This document shows positions 44,224 to 53,495 of a stretch of DNA of 64,000 nt, one piece after another. The stretch covers positions 86,765-150,764 of the forward strand of contig NZ_LGEA01000093.1 in the NCBI RefSeq assembly GCF_001280065.1. Reading direction: 5' to 3'. Each line of letters starts with the position of its first letter. The stretch's first letter is position 1. A program made the translations under genes and the position numbers. The notes below the pieces were generated by a model, which did no database searches, was not told where the DNA came from, and saw nothing but the letters and a program-made list of their open reading frames with translations. Origin of the DNA: Streptomyces sp. NRRL B-1140 (GTDB lineage Bacteria > Actinomycetota > Actinomycetes > Streptomycetales > Streptomycetaceae).

Positions 44224-45744
44224 CTACTTGGTCACCGCGTCCAGCGCGTCCGCGATGCCCCAGCCGTAGAAACCGTTGCGGTTCTTGGAGCCCTCGCACA
44301 CCGCGTCGACCTTGCCGTCGCCGTTGATGTCGTACGGGTCCGTGCACGGCGTGGCGTCGGCCTCCGCGTACAGCAGGGCCTTCACCAGGGCCGGAGAGGC
44401 GTGCGGGTGCGTCGACTTGATGAGGGCGGCGACACCCGCGACGTGCGGGGACGCCATCGACGTACCGGCCATGTAGCCCCACTTGCCGCCGGGCAGCGTG
44501 CCCAGGATGAGGCCGCTCGTGGCCGGCGCCTCCGGCTTCTGGTAGGCGGTCGAGTCACCGCCCGGGGCGGCTATGTCCGCCACGCCCAGACCGTAGTTCG
44601 AGAACGACGACTTGATGCCCTTCGCGCCCGTCGAGGCGACCGTGACGACACCCGGCAGCTGGGTCGGGATGTCGAGGCACTTCGAGGGGTCGACGACCCG
44701 GTCGCCCGGCGTGCTGTCGTTCGGGGACGACGGGTCGGTGATCTCGTCGGAGGCGAGGTCGTAGTTCTCGTTGCCGGCCGCGGCGACGTTGACCGCGCCC
44801 CTCTTCTCCGCGTACCGCGAGGCCCGGGTGACGGCCTCCACGAGAGCCTTCTGGTCCGGGTCGTTCTTGCAGTTGAAGTACCAGGGGTCCGTGTAATAGC
44901 TGTTGTTCGTCACGTCGACCCCGTGCTCGGCCGCCCACACGAAGCCGCAGACCACGGCCTCCGTGTAGAAGAAGCCGGCCGTGGTGGACACCTTGATGCC
45001 GGAGACCTTCACCCCGGGCGCGACACCGGTCATGCCGACGCCGTTCTTGGCGGCGGCTATCTCACCGGCGACGTGGGTGCCGTGCGGGCTCTCCTCGGCG
45101 CTCGGCCGCCAGGCGCCGTCGGCCGTGTCCGGCTTGCCCGACACGCAGTTGACCGACGCCTTGCGGTCGAAGTTGGGCGCGATGTCGGGGTGGGTGTCGT
45201 CCACACCGGTGTCGATCACGGCGACCGTGACCTTCTTGCTGCCCAGCGTCTTCTCGTGGGCCTTGTCCGCCTTGATGGCGGGCAGGTCCCACTGCTGGGG
45301 CTGCAGCGGGTCCTGTCCGGCCGGGGCATCGGCCGCGGCGACCTCGGCCGCGCTCAGCACCTTCGGCGCACCCAGGTCGCCCGTCGACGCCGAGGGCAGC
45401 GGCGCGGTGCGGGTGGCTCCCGCCGACTGCACGCCGCGCACCGTGCGGATCGTCTTGGCGAAGTCGGGGTTCGAGGAGTGGACGACGATCACGCCGATCT
45501 GGTCGTACGACGTCACGATGGTGCCGCCCGCCTTGGCGACGGCCTTCTTCACGTGCGCGGAAGTGCCGTGCCCCGGCTTGACGTTGACGACGTAGCTGAG
45601 CGGGGTCGCCTCGGCCGCGGTGGGGGCCGGGGCGTCCTCGGCGGCCGTGGCCGCGGTGTTCGGCAGGAAGGCGAGGGCCGTGGCCACGGCCATCCCGGCC
45701 GGGATCGCGACGGCGCGACGGTAGCGCGCGTACGGCGCAGTCAT
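44224..45744 (-). CDS. Secreted subtilisin-like serine protease (S8), copy 1
   Basis: This 506-residue exported protease has a signal peptide (residues 1-35, AVAIPAGMAVATALAFLP, cleavage near ATAAEDA) and a propeptide to about 145 with SYVVNVKPGH. The S8 triad is complete: Asp in VAVIDTGVDDTHPDIAP, His in SPHGTHVAGEIAAAKNG and Ser in MAGTSMASPHVAGVAALI (near 436). An EF-hand-like loop DINGDGKVD (472-480) lies between two cysteines (467 and 483) near the C-terminus. It is a close paralogue of the gene upstream, 61 bp away. Start ATG 45744. Confidence 0.93.
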   Translation of the reverse strand: MTAPYARYRRAVAIPAGMAVATALAFLPNTAATAAEDAPAPTAAEATPLSYVVNVKPGHGTSAHVKKAVAKAGGTIVTSYDQIGVIVVHSSNPDFAKTIRTVRGVQSAGATRTAPLPSASTGDLGAPKVLSAAEVAAADAPAGQDPLQPQQWDLPAIKADKAHEKTLGSKKVTVAVIDTGVDDTHPDIAPNFDRKASVNCVSGKPDTADGAWRPSAEESPHGTHVAGEIAAAKNGVGMTGVAPGVKVSGIKVSTTAGFFYTEAVVCGFVWAAEHGVDVTNNSYYTDPWYFNCKNDPDQKALVEAVTRASRYAEKRGAVNVAAAGNENYDLASDEITDPSSPNDSTPGDRVVDPSKCLDIPTQLPGVVTVASTGAKGIKSSFSNYGLGVADIAAPGGDSTAYQKPEAPATSGLILGTLPGGKWGYMAGTSMASPHVAGVAALIKSTHPHASPALVKALLYAEADATPCTDPYDINGDGKVDAVCEGSKNRNGFYGWGIADALDAVTK

Positions 45745-45805
45745 GGTGTCTCCAGTTCGTTCACGGTACGAGCTGATGGTGCGGAGGTCTCGGTGGCGGG
45801 CCGGG

Positions 45806-47335
45806 TCACTTGACCGCGCGCAGCGCGTTGACGATGCCGTGGCCGTAGAAGCCGTTGAGGCGCTTGCCGCCCTTGCAGACCGCGTCCTGCGTGCCGTCGC
45901 CGTCCTGGTCGTAGGAGGTGGGGCAGGCGGTCTCGTCGGCCTGGGCCTTCAGCAGCGCCTGCAGCTGGGCCGGAGACGCCCCGGGGTGCTTGGACTTCAG
46001 CAGCGCGGCGACGCCCGAGGCGTGCGGCGAGGCCATCGAGGTGCCCTGCAGGAAGCCCCACGTGCCGTTCGGCAGGGTGGAGAGGATGCGGCCGTCCTTG
46101 GACGGCGTGTCCGGGATCTGGTAGCGGCGGTCGCCACCGGGCGCGGCGACGTCCACGACACCCTCGCCGTACGTCGAGAAGTACGACTTGACGCTGTCGA
46201 CGCCCGTCGAGCTCACCGTGACGACACCCGGCAGCTGGTTCGGCACGTCGAAGCACTCGTGCGGGTCGATGGTGCGCTCGACGGCGGTGGAGTCGTCCGG
46301 GCTGGAGTCGTCGACGATCGCGTCCGAGTCCAGGTCGTGGTTGGAGTTGCCCGCCGCGGCGACGTTCAGCGTGCCCTTCTTCTGGGCGTACAGCTGCGCC
46401 CGGTTGACCGCGTCGACGATGGCCCGCTGGTCCGGGTCGTCCATGCAGTTGTAGAGCCACGGGTCGACGTAGTAGCTGTTGTTCGTGATCTCCACGCCGT
46501 GGTCGGCGGCGAACACGAACGCGCACACGACGCTCTCCGGGTAGAAGAGGCCGTTCGCCCGGTCGGTCACATTGATACTGGACACCTTCACACCGGGAGC
46601 GACACCCGCCACGCCCACGCCGTTGCGGGCGGCGGCTATCTCACCCGCGACGTGCGTGCCGTGGTAGTCGTCGGCGGTGTACGGCCGCCAGGCGCCCTCG
46701 CTGGTGTCGGGCTTGCCGCCCGCGCAGTTGGCGGACTGGGAGGCGGAGAAGTTCGGGGCTATGTCGGGGTGGGTGTCGTCCACGCCGGTGTCGATCACGG
46801 CGACGGTCACCTTGCGGCTGCCCGGGTTGATCCGCGCGGCCTGGTCGGCGCCGATCGCGCGCAGGTCCCACTGGTCGGCCTCGAGGGGCTCGCTCTCGGG
46901 CGTCGTCGCCGAGGCGGCCTCGGTGCGCTTCGCCTGGGCGCCCGTCAGGTACTCGACCGCGCCCTCCTCCTTCGTCCCCGCGGGGGCCAGCGGCGTGGTC
47001 CGCGTCGCGCCCGCGGACTGGACCCCGCGCGCCGTGCGGATCGTCTTCGCGAAGTCGGGGTTGGAGGAGTGGACGACGAGCACGCCTATACGCGCGTAGG
47101 TGGCCACGACCGAGCCGTCGGCCTTCCCGATCGCCTTCCTCACCGAGGCGATCGTGTGGCGGTCCGCCTTGGTGTTGACGACGTACGCCAGCTTCGGCGC
47201 GTCGTCCGTCCGGACGGCCGACTCCGCCTGCGGGGCCGCCGACGCGGCGGCGGGCAGGAAGCCCAGTGAGGCCGTCAGGGACAGCACGACGGGCACGGCG
47301 AGAGCGAGCCGGCGTCTGGAACGCGAGTGCGACAT
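45806..47335 (-). CDS. Secreted subtilisin-like serine protease (S8), copy 2
   Basis: This 509-residue exported protease is organised like its neighbour. It has a signal peptide RRRLALAVPVVLSLTASLGFLP to about residue 33, then a propeptide. Catalytic residues are Asp in VAVIDTGVDDTHPDIAP, His in DYHGTHVAGEIAAARNG and Ser in LQGTSMASPHASGVAALL. Near the end TACPTSYDQDGDGTQDAVC repeats the cysteine-bracketed DxDxDG loop. ATG at 47335 has GGAG 6-9 nt upstream; the long in-frame extension to 47641 crosses the divergent promoter. The pair probably arose by duplication and may be cotranscribed. Targets are unknown. Confidence 0.93.
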   Translation of the reverse strand: MSHSRSRRRLALAVPVVLSLTASLGFLPAAASAAPQAESAVRTDDAPKLAYVVNTKADRHTIASVRKAIGKADGSVVATYARIGVLVVHSSNPDFAKTIRTARGVQSAGATRTTPLAPAGTKEEGAVEYLTGAQAKRTEAASATTPESEPLEADQWDLRAIGADQAARINPGSRKVTVAVIDTGVDDTHPDIAPNFSASQSANCAGGKPDTSEGAWRPYTADDYHGTHVAGEIAAARNGVGVAGVAPGVKVSSINVTDRANGLFYPESVVCAFVFAADHGVEITNNSYYVDPWLYNCMDDPDQRAIVDAVNRAQLYAQKKGTLNVAAAGNSNHDLDSDAIVDDSSPDDSTAVERTIDPHECFDVPNQLPGVVTVSSTGVDSVKSYFSTYGEGVVDVAAPGGDRRYQIPDTPSKDGRILSTLPNGTWGFLQGTSMASPHASGVAALLKSKHPGASPAQLQALLKAQADETACPTSYDQDGDGTQDAVCKGGKRLNGFYGHGIVNALRAVK

Positions 47336-47589
47336 GGGGTCTCCACATCTCCGGAAACGAAACCGGCCCGGGGCACAGGTGGTGCCCGGGCAGGTACATG
47401 ACGTGGTGGTGCAGTGCGAAGCTATCCCGCCCTCTCGCTGGCCAGCAACGCTTTGCCGAAACGACTTCGGAAACAACGCCGGGCGTTTGAACCGGTTCTC
47501 ACGCGCCGCCGTGACGTTGAACAAGGAGCGCGAGGACACCCGCCTCCGCCCACGTTCACAACCGCTGCCGTCCTTGCGAGGAGACTTTC
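47336..47589. promoter_or_regulatory. Divergent promoter region between subtilase and DUF485-ActP operons
   Basis: This is 254 bp without a gene. It contains the palindrome GAACCGGTTC at 47489-47498 and the small hairpin CCGAAACGACTTCGG near 47457. Either could be regulatory; I see no known consensus. Confidence 0.4.
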
Positions 47590-47946
47590 GTGGCCACCGA
47601 CGCACCGCCCCCCTCGAAAGAGCAACACAGGCTCCCCTCACCCGAGGAGTTCGCCGAGGTGCACGAGAGCGCGGAGTTCGGTGAACTGCGCCGCTCCTAC
47701 CGCTCCTTCGCCTTCCCGCTGACCGTCGGCTTCATCGCCTGGTACCTGCTGTACGTCCTGCTCTCGAACTACGCGGGCGGCTTCATGGGCACCAAGCTGT
47801 TCGGCAACATCAACGTCGCCTTCGTCCTCGGCGTCGCCCAGTTCGTCACCACGTTCCTCATCGCCTGGTGGTACTCGCGGCACGCCGCCGCGAAGCTCGA
47901 CCCCAAGGCCGAGGCCATCAAGACCCGGATGGAGGGCGGCGCATGA
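47590..47946 (+). CDS. DUF485 membrane protein, partner of the acetate symporter
   Basis: This 118-residue protein has two transmembrane helices (about 37-58 AFPLTVGFIAWYLLYVLLSN and 71-94 INVAFVLGVAQFVTTFLIAW). They lie after a charged N-terminus with FAEVHESAEFGELRRSYRSF, the DUF485 hallmark. Such proteins are encoded just before ActP-type symporters in many bacteria, as YjcH is in E. coli. GTG at 47590 has GAGGAG 6-11 nt upstream. The stop overlaps the symporter ATG by 4 bp (ATGA), so expression is coupled. Confidence 0.9.
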   Translation: MATDAPPPSKEQHRLPSPEEFAEVHESAEFGELRRSYRSFAFPLTVGFIAWYLLYVLLSNYAGGFMGTKLFGNINVAFVLGVAQFVTTFLIAWWYSRHAAAKLDPKAEAIKTRMEGGA

Positions 47947-49586
47947 GCTCCGTACCGCAGACAGTCCTCGCCCAGCAGCACTTCCTCGCCGCGAACGAGG
48001 CCAGCGAGCACCGACCGCTGATCATCACCCTGTTCGCGCTGTTCGTCCTCGCCACCCTCGGCATCACCATCTGGGCGGGCCGCCAGACCAAGGACGCCGC
48101 CGACTTCTACGCCGGCGGCCGCCAGTTCAGCGCCTTCCAGAACGGCCTCGCCGTCTCCGGCGACTACATGTCCGCCGCCTCGTTCCTCGGCATCGCGGGC
48201 GCGATCGCCATCTTCGGCTACGACGGCTTCCTGTACTCCATCGGCTTCCTGGTCGCCTGGCTCGTCGCCCTGCTCCTGGTCGCCGAGCCGCTGCGCAACT
48301 CCGGCCGCTACACCATGGGCGACGTCCTCGCGTACCGCATGCGCCAGCGCCCCGTGCGCACCGCCGCCGGCACCTCCACGATCGTCGTGTCGATCTTCTA
48401 CCTGCTCGCGCAGATGGCCGGTGCGGGCGTCCTCGTCTCCCTGCTGCTCGGCATCACCTCCGACGCCGGCAAGATCCTCATCGTCGCCCTCGTCGGCATT
48501 CTGATGATCGTCTACGTCTCCATCGGCGGCATGAAGGGCACCACCTGGGTCCAGATGGTCAAGGCCGTGCTGCTCATCGGCGGCACCATCCTGATCACCT
48601 TCCTGGTGCTGCTGAAGTTCGACTTCAACATCTCCGACCTGCTGGGCACCGCCGCCGAGAACAGCGGCAAGGGCGCCGCCTTCCTGGAGCCCGGCCTGCA
48701 GTACGGCGCGACCGGCACCTCCAAGCTGGACTTCATCTCCCTGGGCATCGCCCTGGTGCTGGGCACCGCCGGCCTGCCGCACATCCTGATCCGCTTCTAC
48801 ACGGTGCCCGACGCCAAGGCCGCCCGTAAGTCCGTGAACTGGGCGATCGGCATCATCGGCGGCTTCTACCTGATGACGATCGCGCTCGGCTTCGGCGCCG
48901 CCGCGCTCATTTCGCAGGAGGAGATCATCGCCTCCAACCCGTCCGGCAACACGGCGGCACCCCTGCTCGCCCTGCACCTGGGCGGCGTCGACTCGACCTG
49001 GGGCGCGATCCTGCTCGCCACGATCTCGGCGGTGGCCTTCGCGACGATCCTCGCCGTCGTCGCCGGCCTCACCCTCGCCTCGTCGTCCTCCTTCGCGCAC
49101 GACATCTACGCCAACGTCATCCGCAAGGGGAAGGCCTCGGGCGCCGAGGAGGTCCGCGCGGCCCGCTGGGCGACCGTCTTCATCGGTGTCGTCTCCATCG
49201 GCCTGGGCGCCCTGGCCCGCGACCTGAACGTGGCCGGCCTGGTCGCCCTCGCCTTCGCGGTCGCCGCCTCCGCCAACCTGCCCACGATCCTCTACAGCCT
49301 GTTCTGGAAGCGCTTCACCACCCAGGGTGCGCTCTGGTCGATCTACGGCGGTCTCATCGTCGCCGTCGGCCTGGTGCTGTTCTCGCCCGTCGTCTCCGGC
49401 GACCCCAAGGCGATGTTCCCCGAGGTCGACTTCGCCTGGTTCCCGCTGAAGAACCCGGGCATCATCTCCATCCCGTTCGGCTTCCTCATGGGCTGGCTCG
49501 GCACGGTCCTGTCCAAGGAGGAGCCCGACGCCAAGAAGTACGCGGAGCTGGAGGTCCGGTCCCTGACCGGCACCGGAGCCCACTGA
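47943..49586 (+). CDS. actP: Cation/acetate symporter ActP (SSS family)
   Basis: This 547-residue sodium:solute symporter has about 13 membrane helices. GRQTKDAADFYAGGRQFSAFQNGLAVSGDYMSAASFLGIAG (about 43-83, read in pieces) is the ActP signature. VYVSIGGMKGTTWVQMVKAVLL and GLPHILIRFYTVPDAKAARKSVNWA are also diagnostic. It takes up acetate and other short monocarboxylates with a cation. ATG at 47943 overlaps the DUF485 stop. A short inverted repeat follows 30 bp after the stop. Confidence 0.93.
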   Translation: MSSVPQTVLAQQHFLAANEASEHRPLIITLFALFVLATLGITIWAGRQTKDAADFYAGGRQFSAFQNGLAVSGDYMSAASFLGIAGAIAIFGYDGFLYSIGFLVAWLVALLLVAEPLRNSGRYTMGDVLAYRMRQRPVRTAAGTSTIVVSIFYLLAQMAGAGVLVSLLLGITSDAGKILIVALVGILMIVYVSIGGMKGTTWVQMVKAVLLIGGTILITFLVLLKFDFNISDLLGTAAENSGKGAAFLEPGLQYGATGTSKLDFISLGIALVLGTAGLPHILIRFYTVPDAKAARKSVNWAIGIIGGFYLMTIALGFGAAALISQEEIIASNPSGNTAAPLLALHLGGVDSTWGAILLATISAVAFATILAVVAGLTLASSSSFAHDIYANVIRKGKASGAEEVRAARWATVFIGVVSIGLGALARDLNVAGLVALAFAVAASANLPTILYSLFWKRFTTQGALWSIYGGLIVAVGLVLFSPVVSGDPKAMFPEVDFAWFPLKNPGIISIPFGFLMGWLGTVLSKEEPDAKKYAELEVRSLTGTGAH

Positions 49587-49615
49587 GTACGACCCCTCCC
49601 GCGCGGCCGTGTCGT

Positions 49616-49633
49616 AGGAACCTCCAGGTTCCT
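49616..49633 (+). terminator. Inverted repeat after actP, possible terminator
   Basis: AGGAACCT-CC-AGGTTCCT has perfect 8-bp arms with a 2-nt centre, 30 bp after the actP stop and 125 bp before moaA. With a tight centre it could equally be a protein operator. Confidence 0.4.
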
Positions 49634-49757
49634 GCGGCCCGGCCGCGTCCCGCGTCGTGGGATCGGGCCTGTGGCGTTGCCGGTGCAGTCACGTAGGCTC
49701 GCGGGTGTCGGAGAAACAGTGCCGCACGCACGATCCGCGACGAGGGAGGGGGCCCAC

Positions 49758-50747
49758 GTGCTCATCGACACCTACGGCCGGGTGGCCACCGACCTGAGGG
49801 TCTCACTGACCGACCGGTGCAACCTGCGCTGTACGTACTGCATGCCCGAAGAGGGCCTGCAGTGGCTGGCCAAGCCCGATCTGCTCACCGACGACGAGAT
49901 CGTGCGCCTGATCGACATCGCGGTCACGTCCCTCGGGATCGAGGAAGTGCGCTTCACCGGCGGCGAGCCGCTGCTGCGCCCGGGCCTGGTCGGCATCGTC
50001 GAGCGCGTCGCGGCCCTGGACAAGCGCCCCCAGATGTCGCTGACCACCAACGGCATCGGCCTCAAGCGCACGGCCGCGGCCCTGAAGGAGGCGGGCCTGG
50101 ACCGGGTCAACGTCTCCCTGGACACGCTCCGCCCTGACGTCTTCAAGACCCTCACCCGCCGCGACCGCCACAAGGACGTCATCGAGGGCCTGTACGCCGC
50201 CCGCGACGCCGGCCTGACCCCGGTCAAGGTCAACTCGGTCCTGATGCCGGGGCTCAACGACGACGAGGCCCCCGACCTGCTGGCCTGGGCCGTGCAGCAC
50301 GACTACGAGCTGCGCTTCATCGAGCAGATGCCGCTCGACGCCCAGCACGGCTGGAAGCGCGACGGCATGATCACGGCCGGCGACATCCTGGCCTCCCTGC
50401 GCACCCGCTTCGAGCTGACCGCCGAGGGCGAGGAGAAGCGCGGTTCGGCCCCGGCCGAGCGCTGGCTGGTGGACGGCGGCCCGCACGTGGTGGGTGTCAT
50501 CGCCTCCGTCACGCGCCCCTTCTGCTCGGCGTGCGACCGCACCCGCCTCACGGCCGACGGACAGGTCCGCACCTGTCTGTTCGCCCAGGAGGAGACGGAC
50601 CTGCGCGCCGCGCTGCGCTCCGGCGCCCCGGACGAGGAGATCGCCCGCATCTGGCGCCTGGCGATGTGGGGCAAGAAGGCGGGAGCGGGCCTGGACGACC
50701 CGACGTTCGTACAGCCGGACCGGCCGATGTCGGCCATCGGGGGTTAG
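49758..50747 (+). CDS. moaA: GTP 3',8-cyclase MoaA
   Basis: This 329-residue radical SAM enzyme starts molybdopterin synthesis by converting GTP to 3',8-cyclo-H2GTP. The N-terminal cluster motif is CNLRCTYC (CxxxCxxC, residues 20-27). FTGGEPLLRPGL and TTNGIGL follow. The C-terminal cluster has FCSACDRTRLTADGQVRTCLF, and the protein ends SAIGG, matching the essential C-terminal GG tail. GTG at 49758 follows a strong GAGGGAGGGGG; the in-frame start at 49671 adds unrelated residues. The TAG stop overlaps the stop of the convergent small gene. Confidence 0.96.
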   Translation: MLIDTYGRVATDLRVSLTDRCNLRCTYCMPEEGLQWLAKPDLLTDDEIVRLIDIAVTSLGIEEVRFTGGEPLLRPGLVGIVERVAALDKRPQMSLTTNGIGLKRTAAALKEAGLDRVNVSLDTLRPDVFKTLTRRDRHKDVIEGLYAARDAGLTPVKVNSVLMPGLNDDEAPDLLAWAVQHDYELRFIEQMPLDAQHGWKRDGMITAGDILASLRTRFELTAEGEEKRGSAPAERWLVDGGPHVVGVIASVTRPFCSACDRTRLTADGQVRTCLFAQEETDLRAALRSGAPDEEIARIWRLAMWGKKAGAGLDDPTFVQPDRPMSAIGG

Positions 50748-50959
50748 GCGTCCTGCGCTTCCCAGTCCTCGAGAAGGACCACGTCCTTCAAGAACCCCCG
50801 CACCCCGAGGAACTGCGACAGATGCTCGCGATGCTCCTCACAGGCCAGCCAGGTCTTGCGCCGCTCCGGCGTATGGATCTTCGGGTTGTTCCACGCCAGC
50901 ACCCACACGGCGTCGGCACGGCAGCCCTTCGCGGAACAGATGGGCGTCTCGTCACTCAC
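50744..50959 (-). CDS. Small conserved Cys/His-containing protein
   Basis: This 71-residue protein reads CSAKGCRADAVWVLAWNNPKIHTPERRKTWLACEEHREHLSQFL in pieces. Cysteines at 8, 13 and 40 and histidines nearby suggest a zinc site of the C-x4-C...C-x2-H type. No function is known to me. It is widespread in actinobacteria, judging by the well-ordered composition. GTG at 50959. It is convergent with moaA, and the two stop codons share bases (TTAG). A link to molybdenum cofactor is not shown. Confidence 0.8.
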   Translation of the reverse strand: MSDETPICSAKGCRADAVWVLAWNNPKIHTPERRKTWLACEEHREHLSQFLGVRGFLKDVVLLEDWEAQDA

Positions 50960-51197
50960 AGGTTCGTCTCACCACAGCACACAGAAAAGGCGACGCCGAG
51001 CAGCCACGGGGGGAGCTGCCCGGCGTCGGTCCGTCGCTCCGACGGGGGATGCGGAGCGCGTACGAAGTATGTCACGGGTAACCCCGGCCCCGGCACTGGA
51101 ACAACATGATTGATCTGAGCTTTTCTTGAGCTTGGCGGGAAGCTGACTTCCCTTGCCACTGCGCCGCGATCTCCCGCGGAATCGCCCCGGGGCGTAT

Positions 51198-51593
51198 CTA
51201 CCGCTCGTGCGATTCGCCCCGCGCGCCCGCCCCCGGCCCGGGCACGGCATCTTCCGCAACCGATTCCCCCGACCCGTCACCCGCGCCCGGCGGGCCGATC
51301 ATGGGACGCGTATGCGTCACGACGAACGTCGACGGCAGAGACGGCGCATTCTCACGCCCCGCGTTGGCGATCACCACCGCGATGTACGGCAGCACCAGCC
51401 CGAGCACCAACGCCACGATGGCGACGTGCCGTTCGACGTTCCACAGGGTGGCCGCGAGGATCACGGAGATCGTGCGGACCGTCATCGAGATCACGTACCG
51501 GCGCTGCCGCCCGCGCACGTCCTCCTGGAGTCCCGTCCGGGCGCCGGTGATCCGGAAAACCTGGACGTTGCCGCCGCCATGCTGCTTCCGCAT
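51198..51593 (-). CDS. DUF3099 two-helix membrane protein
   Basis: This 131-residue protein begins with a basic N-terminus (MRKQHGGGNVQVFRITGARTGLQEDVRGRQRRY in pieces). Two transmembrane helices follow, about 35-51 (ISMTVRTISVILAATLW) and 58-77 (IVALVLGLVLPYIAVVIANA), then a disordered Gly/Pro tail. The FRITGARTGLQEDVRGRQRRY segment is the DUF3099 signature. Function is unknown. ATG at 51593. The flanks 50960-51197 and 51594-51836 have no other gene I can support. Confidence 0.82.
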   Translation of the reverse strand: MRKQHGGGNVQVFRITGARTGLQEDVRGRQRRYVISMTVRTISVILAATLWNVERHVAIVALVLGLVLPYIAVVIANAGRENAPSLPSTFVVTHTRPMIGPPGAGDGSGESVAEDAVPGPGAGARGESHER

Positions 51594-51836
51594 CGCATTC
51601 CACCATCCGCCCGTTCGGACTCTCCCCGCCCCGTAGCCGTCCCCGGCCGACCGGGGAACCCGGCCGGGACAGCTCTTACGTTACGCCGCGGCCGGCAGGG
51701 CCACGAGAGCGGGGCGCGCACCGCCCGGACGAGGCGTCTGCGCCGTCCCGCGTACGGCGCCCGTCGGCATGCGGCGTAGGGCACCTGGGCCGACACTGGC
51801 CGTAGTGCTCACGTCGAGCCGTGCGAGGAGGCAGTG

Positions 51837-52112
51837 ATGGGCTGGTTGTGGGCGATCATCGTGGGACTGGTGCTCGGCCTGCTCGCGAAGGCGATCATCC
51901 CGGGCAAGCAGCACCTCCCCCTGTGGCTGACCGTCATCCTGGGCATCATCGGCGGCATCGCCGGCAACGCCATCGCTCGGGCGGCCGGTGTCGACGCCAC
52001 ATCGGGGATCGACTGGTGGCGGCACGTCTTCCAGCTGGTGATGGCGATCATCCTGGTCGGCCTGGGCGACAGGGCCTGGACCGCCGCCAGGGGAGAACAA
52101 CGCAGGGCATGA
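51837..52112 (+). CDS. GlsB/YeaQ/YmgE family stress-response membrane protein
   Basis: This 91-residue protein has three transmembrane helices. MGWLWAIIVGLVLGLLAKAIIPGK is the family opening, with GLLAKxIxPG conserved. TVILGIIGGIAGNAIARAAG and FQLVMAIILVGLGDRAW follow. It is related to transglycosylase-associated proteins induced by stress; the molecular role is unclear. ATG at 51837 with GAGGAGG 4-10 nt upstream; the GTG directly before it (51834) is an alternative. Confidence 0.88.
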   Translation: MGWLWAIIVGLVLGLLAKAIIPGKQHLPLWLTVILGIIGGIAGNAIARAAGVDATSGIDWWRHVFQLVMAIILVGLGDRAWTAARGEQRRA

Positions 52113-52125
52113 CCGGTACGGCGAA

Positions 52126-52157
52126 GGGGGCGGCCTCCGAGACCGGAGACCACCCCC
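52126..52157. terminator. Bidirectional hairpin between the GlsB-like gene and tyrS
   Basis: GGGGG at 52126 pairs with CCCCC at 52153, and CTCCG pairs with CGGAG inside, with small mismatches. It lies between two convergent stops (52112 and 52170). Confidence 0.55.
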
Positions 52158-52169
52158 TCACCGGGATGT

Positions 52170-53438
52170 TCAGCCGCCCGTGACCTCGACGGCTGCCAGG
52201 TTCTTCTTGCCCCGGCGCAGTACCAGCCAGCGGCCGTGCAGCAGGTCCTCCTTGGCGGGGACGGCGTCCTCGCCGGTCACCTTGACGTTGTTCACGTAGG
52301 CGCCGCCCTCCTTGACCGTGCGGCGCGCGGCCGATTTGCTCGCCACCAGACCGACCTCGGCGAACAGGTCCACGGTCGGACCGAGCTCGGCGACCTGGAT
52401 GTGCGGCACCTCCGAGAGGGCCGCGGCCAGCGTCCGGGCGTCGAGCTCCGTCAGGTCGCCCTGCCCGAAGAGGGCCTTGGACGCGGCGATGACGGCGGCC
52501 GTCTGGTCGGCGCCGTGCACCAGCGTCGTCAGCTCCTCGGCCAGCGCCCGCTGCGCGGCCCGGGCCTGCGGACGCTCCTCGGTCTGCCGCTCCAGCTCCT
52601 CCAGCTCCTCGCGGGAGCGGAAGGACAGGATGCGCATGTACCGGGAGATGTCCCGGTCGTCCACGTTCAGCCAGAACTGGTAGAACGCGTACGGCGTCGT
52701 CATCTCCGGGTCGAGCCAGACGGCGCCGCCCTCGGTCTTGCCGAACTTGGTGCCGTCCGCCTTGGTCATCAGCGGCGTGGCCAGCGCGTGCGCGGTGGCG
52801 TCGGGCTCCAGGCGGTGGATCAGGTCCAGACCCGCCGTGAGGTTGCCCCACTGGTCGCTGCCGCCCTGCTGGAGCGTGCAGCCGTAGCGCCGGTAGAGCT
52901 GCAGGAAGTCCATGCCCTGCAGGAGCTGGTAGCTGAACTCCGTGTAGCTGATGCCCTCGGAGGACTCCAGGCGCCGGGCCACGGAGTCCTTCGTCAGCAT
53001 CTTGTTGACACGGAAGTGCTTGCCGATGTCGCGGAGGAACTCGATCGCGGAGAGGTTCTCCGTCCAGTCGAGGTTGTTGACCATGACGGCCGCGTTCTCG
53101 CCCTCGAAGTCCAGGAAGGGCTCGATCTGGGCGCGCAGCTTGGCGACCCAGCCGGTGACCGTCTCCGGGTCGTTCAGCGTGCGCTCCGCGGTCGGGCGCG
53201 GATCGCCGATCAGGCCCGTGGCACCGCCGACCAGCGCCAGCGGCCGGTGACCGGCCTGCTGGAGCCGGCGCACGGTGAGCACCTGCACCAGATGCCCCAC
53301 GTGCAGCGACGGCGCGGTCGGGTCGAAGCCGCAATAGAACGTGACGGGACCGTCCGCGAGCGCCTTGCGCAAAGCGTCCTCGTCGGTGGACAGGGCGAAC
53401 AGCCCGCGCCACTTCAGCTCGTCGACGATGTCCGTCAC
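52170..53438 (-). CDS. tyrS: Tyrosyl-tRNA synthetase
   Basis: This 422-residue class I synthetase charges tRNA-Tyr. The HIGH-type motif is SLHVGHLVQ near residue 47, within [16 protein letters not shown]. The KMSKS-like loop is [19 protein letters not shown] near 230. [13 protein letters not shown] and [12 protein letters not shown] are tyrosine-site segments. The C-terminal S4 RNA-binding domain is [22 protein letters not shown]. Start GTG 53438 ([13 protein letters not shown]). No T-box leader is visible in the 57 bp between this gene and the neighbouring pmbA stop. Confidence 0.97.
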   Translation of the reverse strand: MTDIVDELKWRGLFALSTDEDALRKALADGPVTFYCGFDPTAPSLHVGHLVQVLTVRRLQQAGHRPLALVGGATGLIGDPRPTAERTLNDPETVTGWVAKLRAQIEPFLDFEGENAAVMVNNLDWTENLSAIEFLRDIGKHFRVNKMLTKDSVARRLESSEGISYTEFSYQLLQGMDFLQLYRRYGCTLQQGGSDQWGNLTAGLDLIHRLEPDATAHALATPLMTKADGTKFGKTEGGAVWLDPEMTTPYAFYQFWLNVDDRDISRYMRILSFRSREELEELERQTEERPQARAAQRALAEELTTLVHGADQTAAVIAASKALFGQGDLTELDARTLAAALSEVPHIQVAELGPTVDLFAEVGLVASKSAARRTVKEGGAYVNNVKVTGEDAVPAKEDLLHGRWLVLRRGKKNLAAVEVTGG

Positions 53439-53495
53439 GGTTCTCGTATCTCCTCGGATGATCCTCGGGCAGTCGGGTGACAGCCGCCTACGAGG

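Noticed and set aside
47769..49583. 604-codon minus-strand frame opposite actP
   Set aside because: The composition is Gly/Asp/Gln/Arg-rich without domains. ActP on the plus strand is certain.
53439..53495. T-box leader for tyrS
   Set aside because: Only 57 bp separate tyrS from the upstream pmbA stop, and no T-box conserved sequence is visible.
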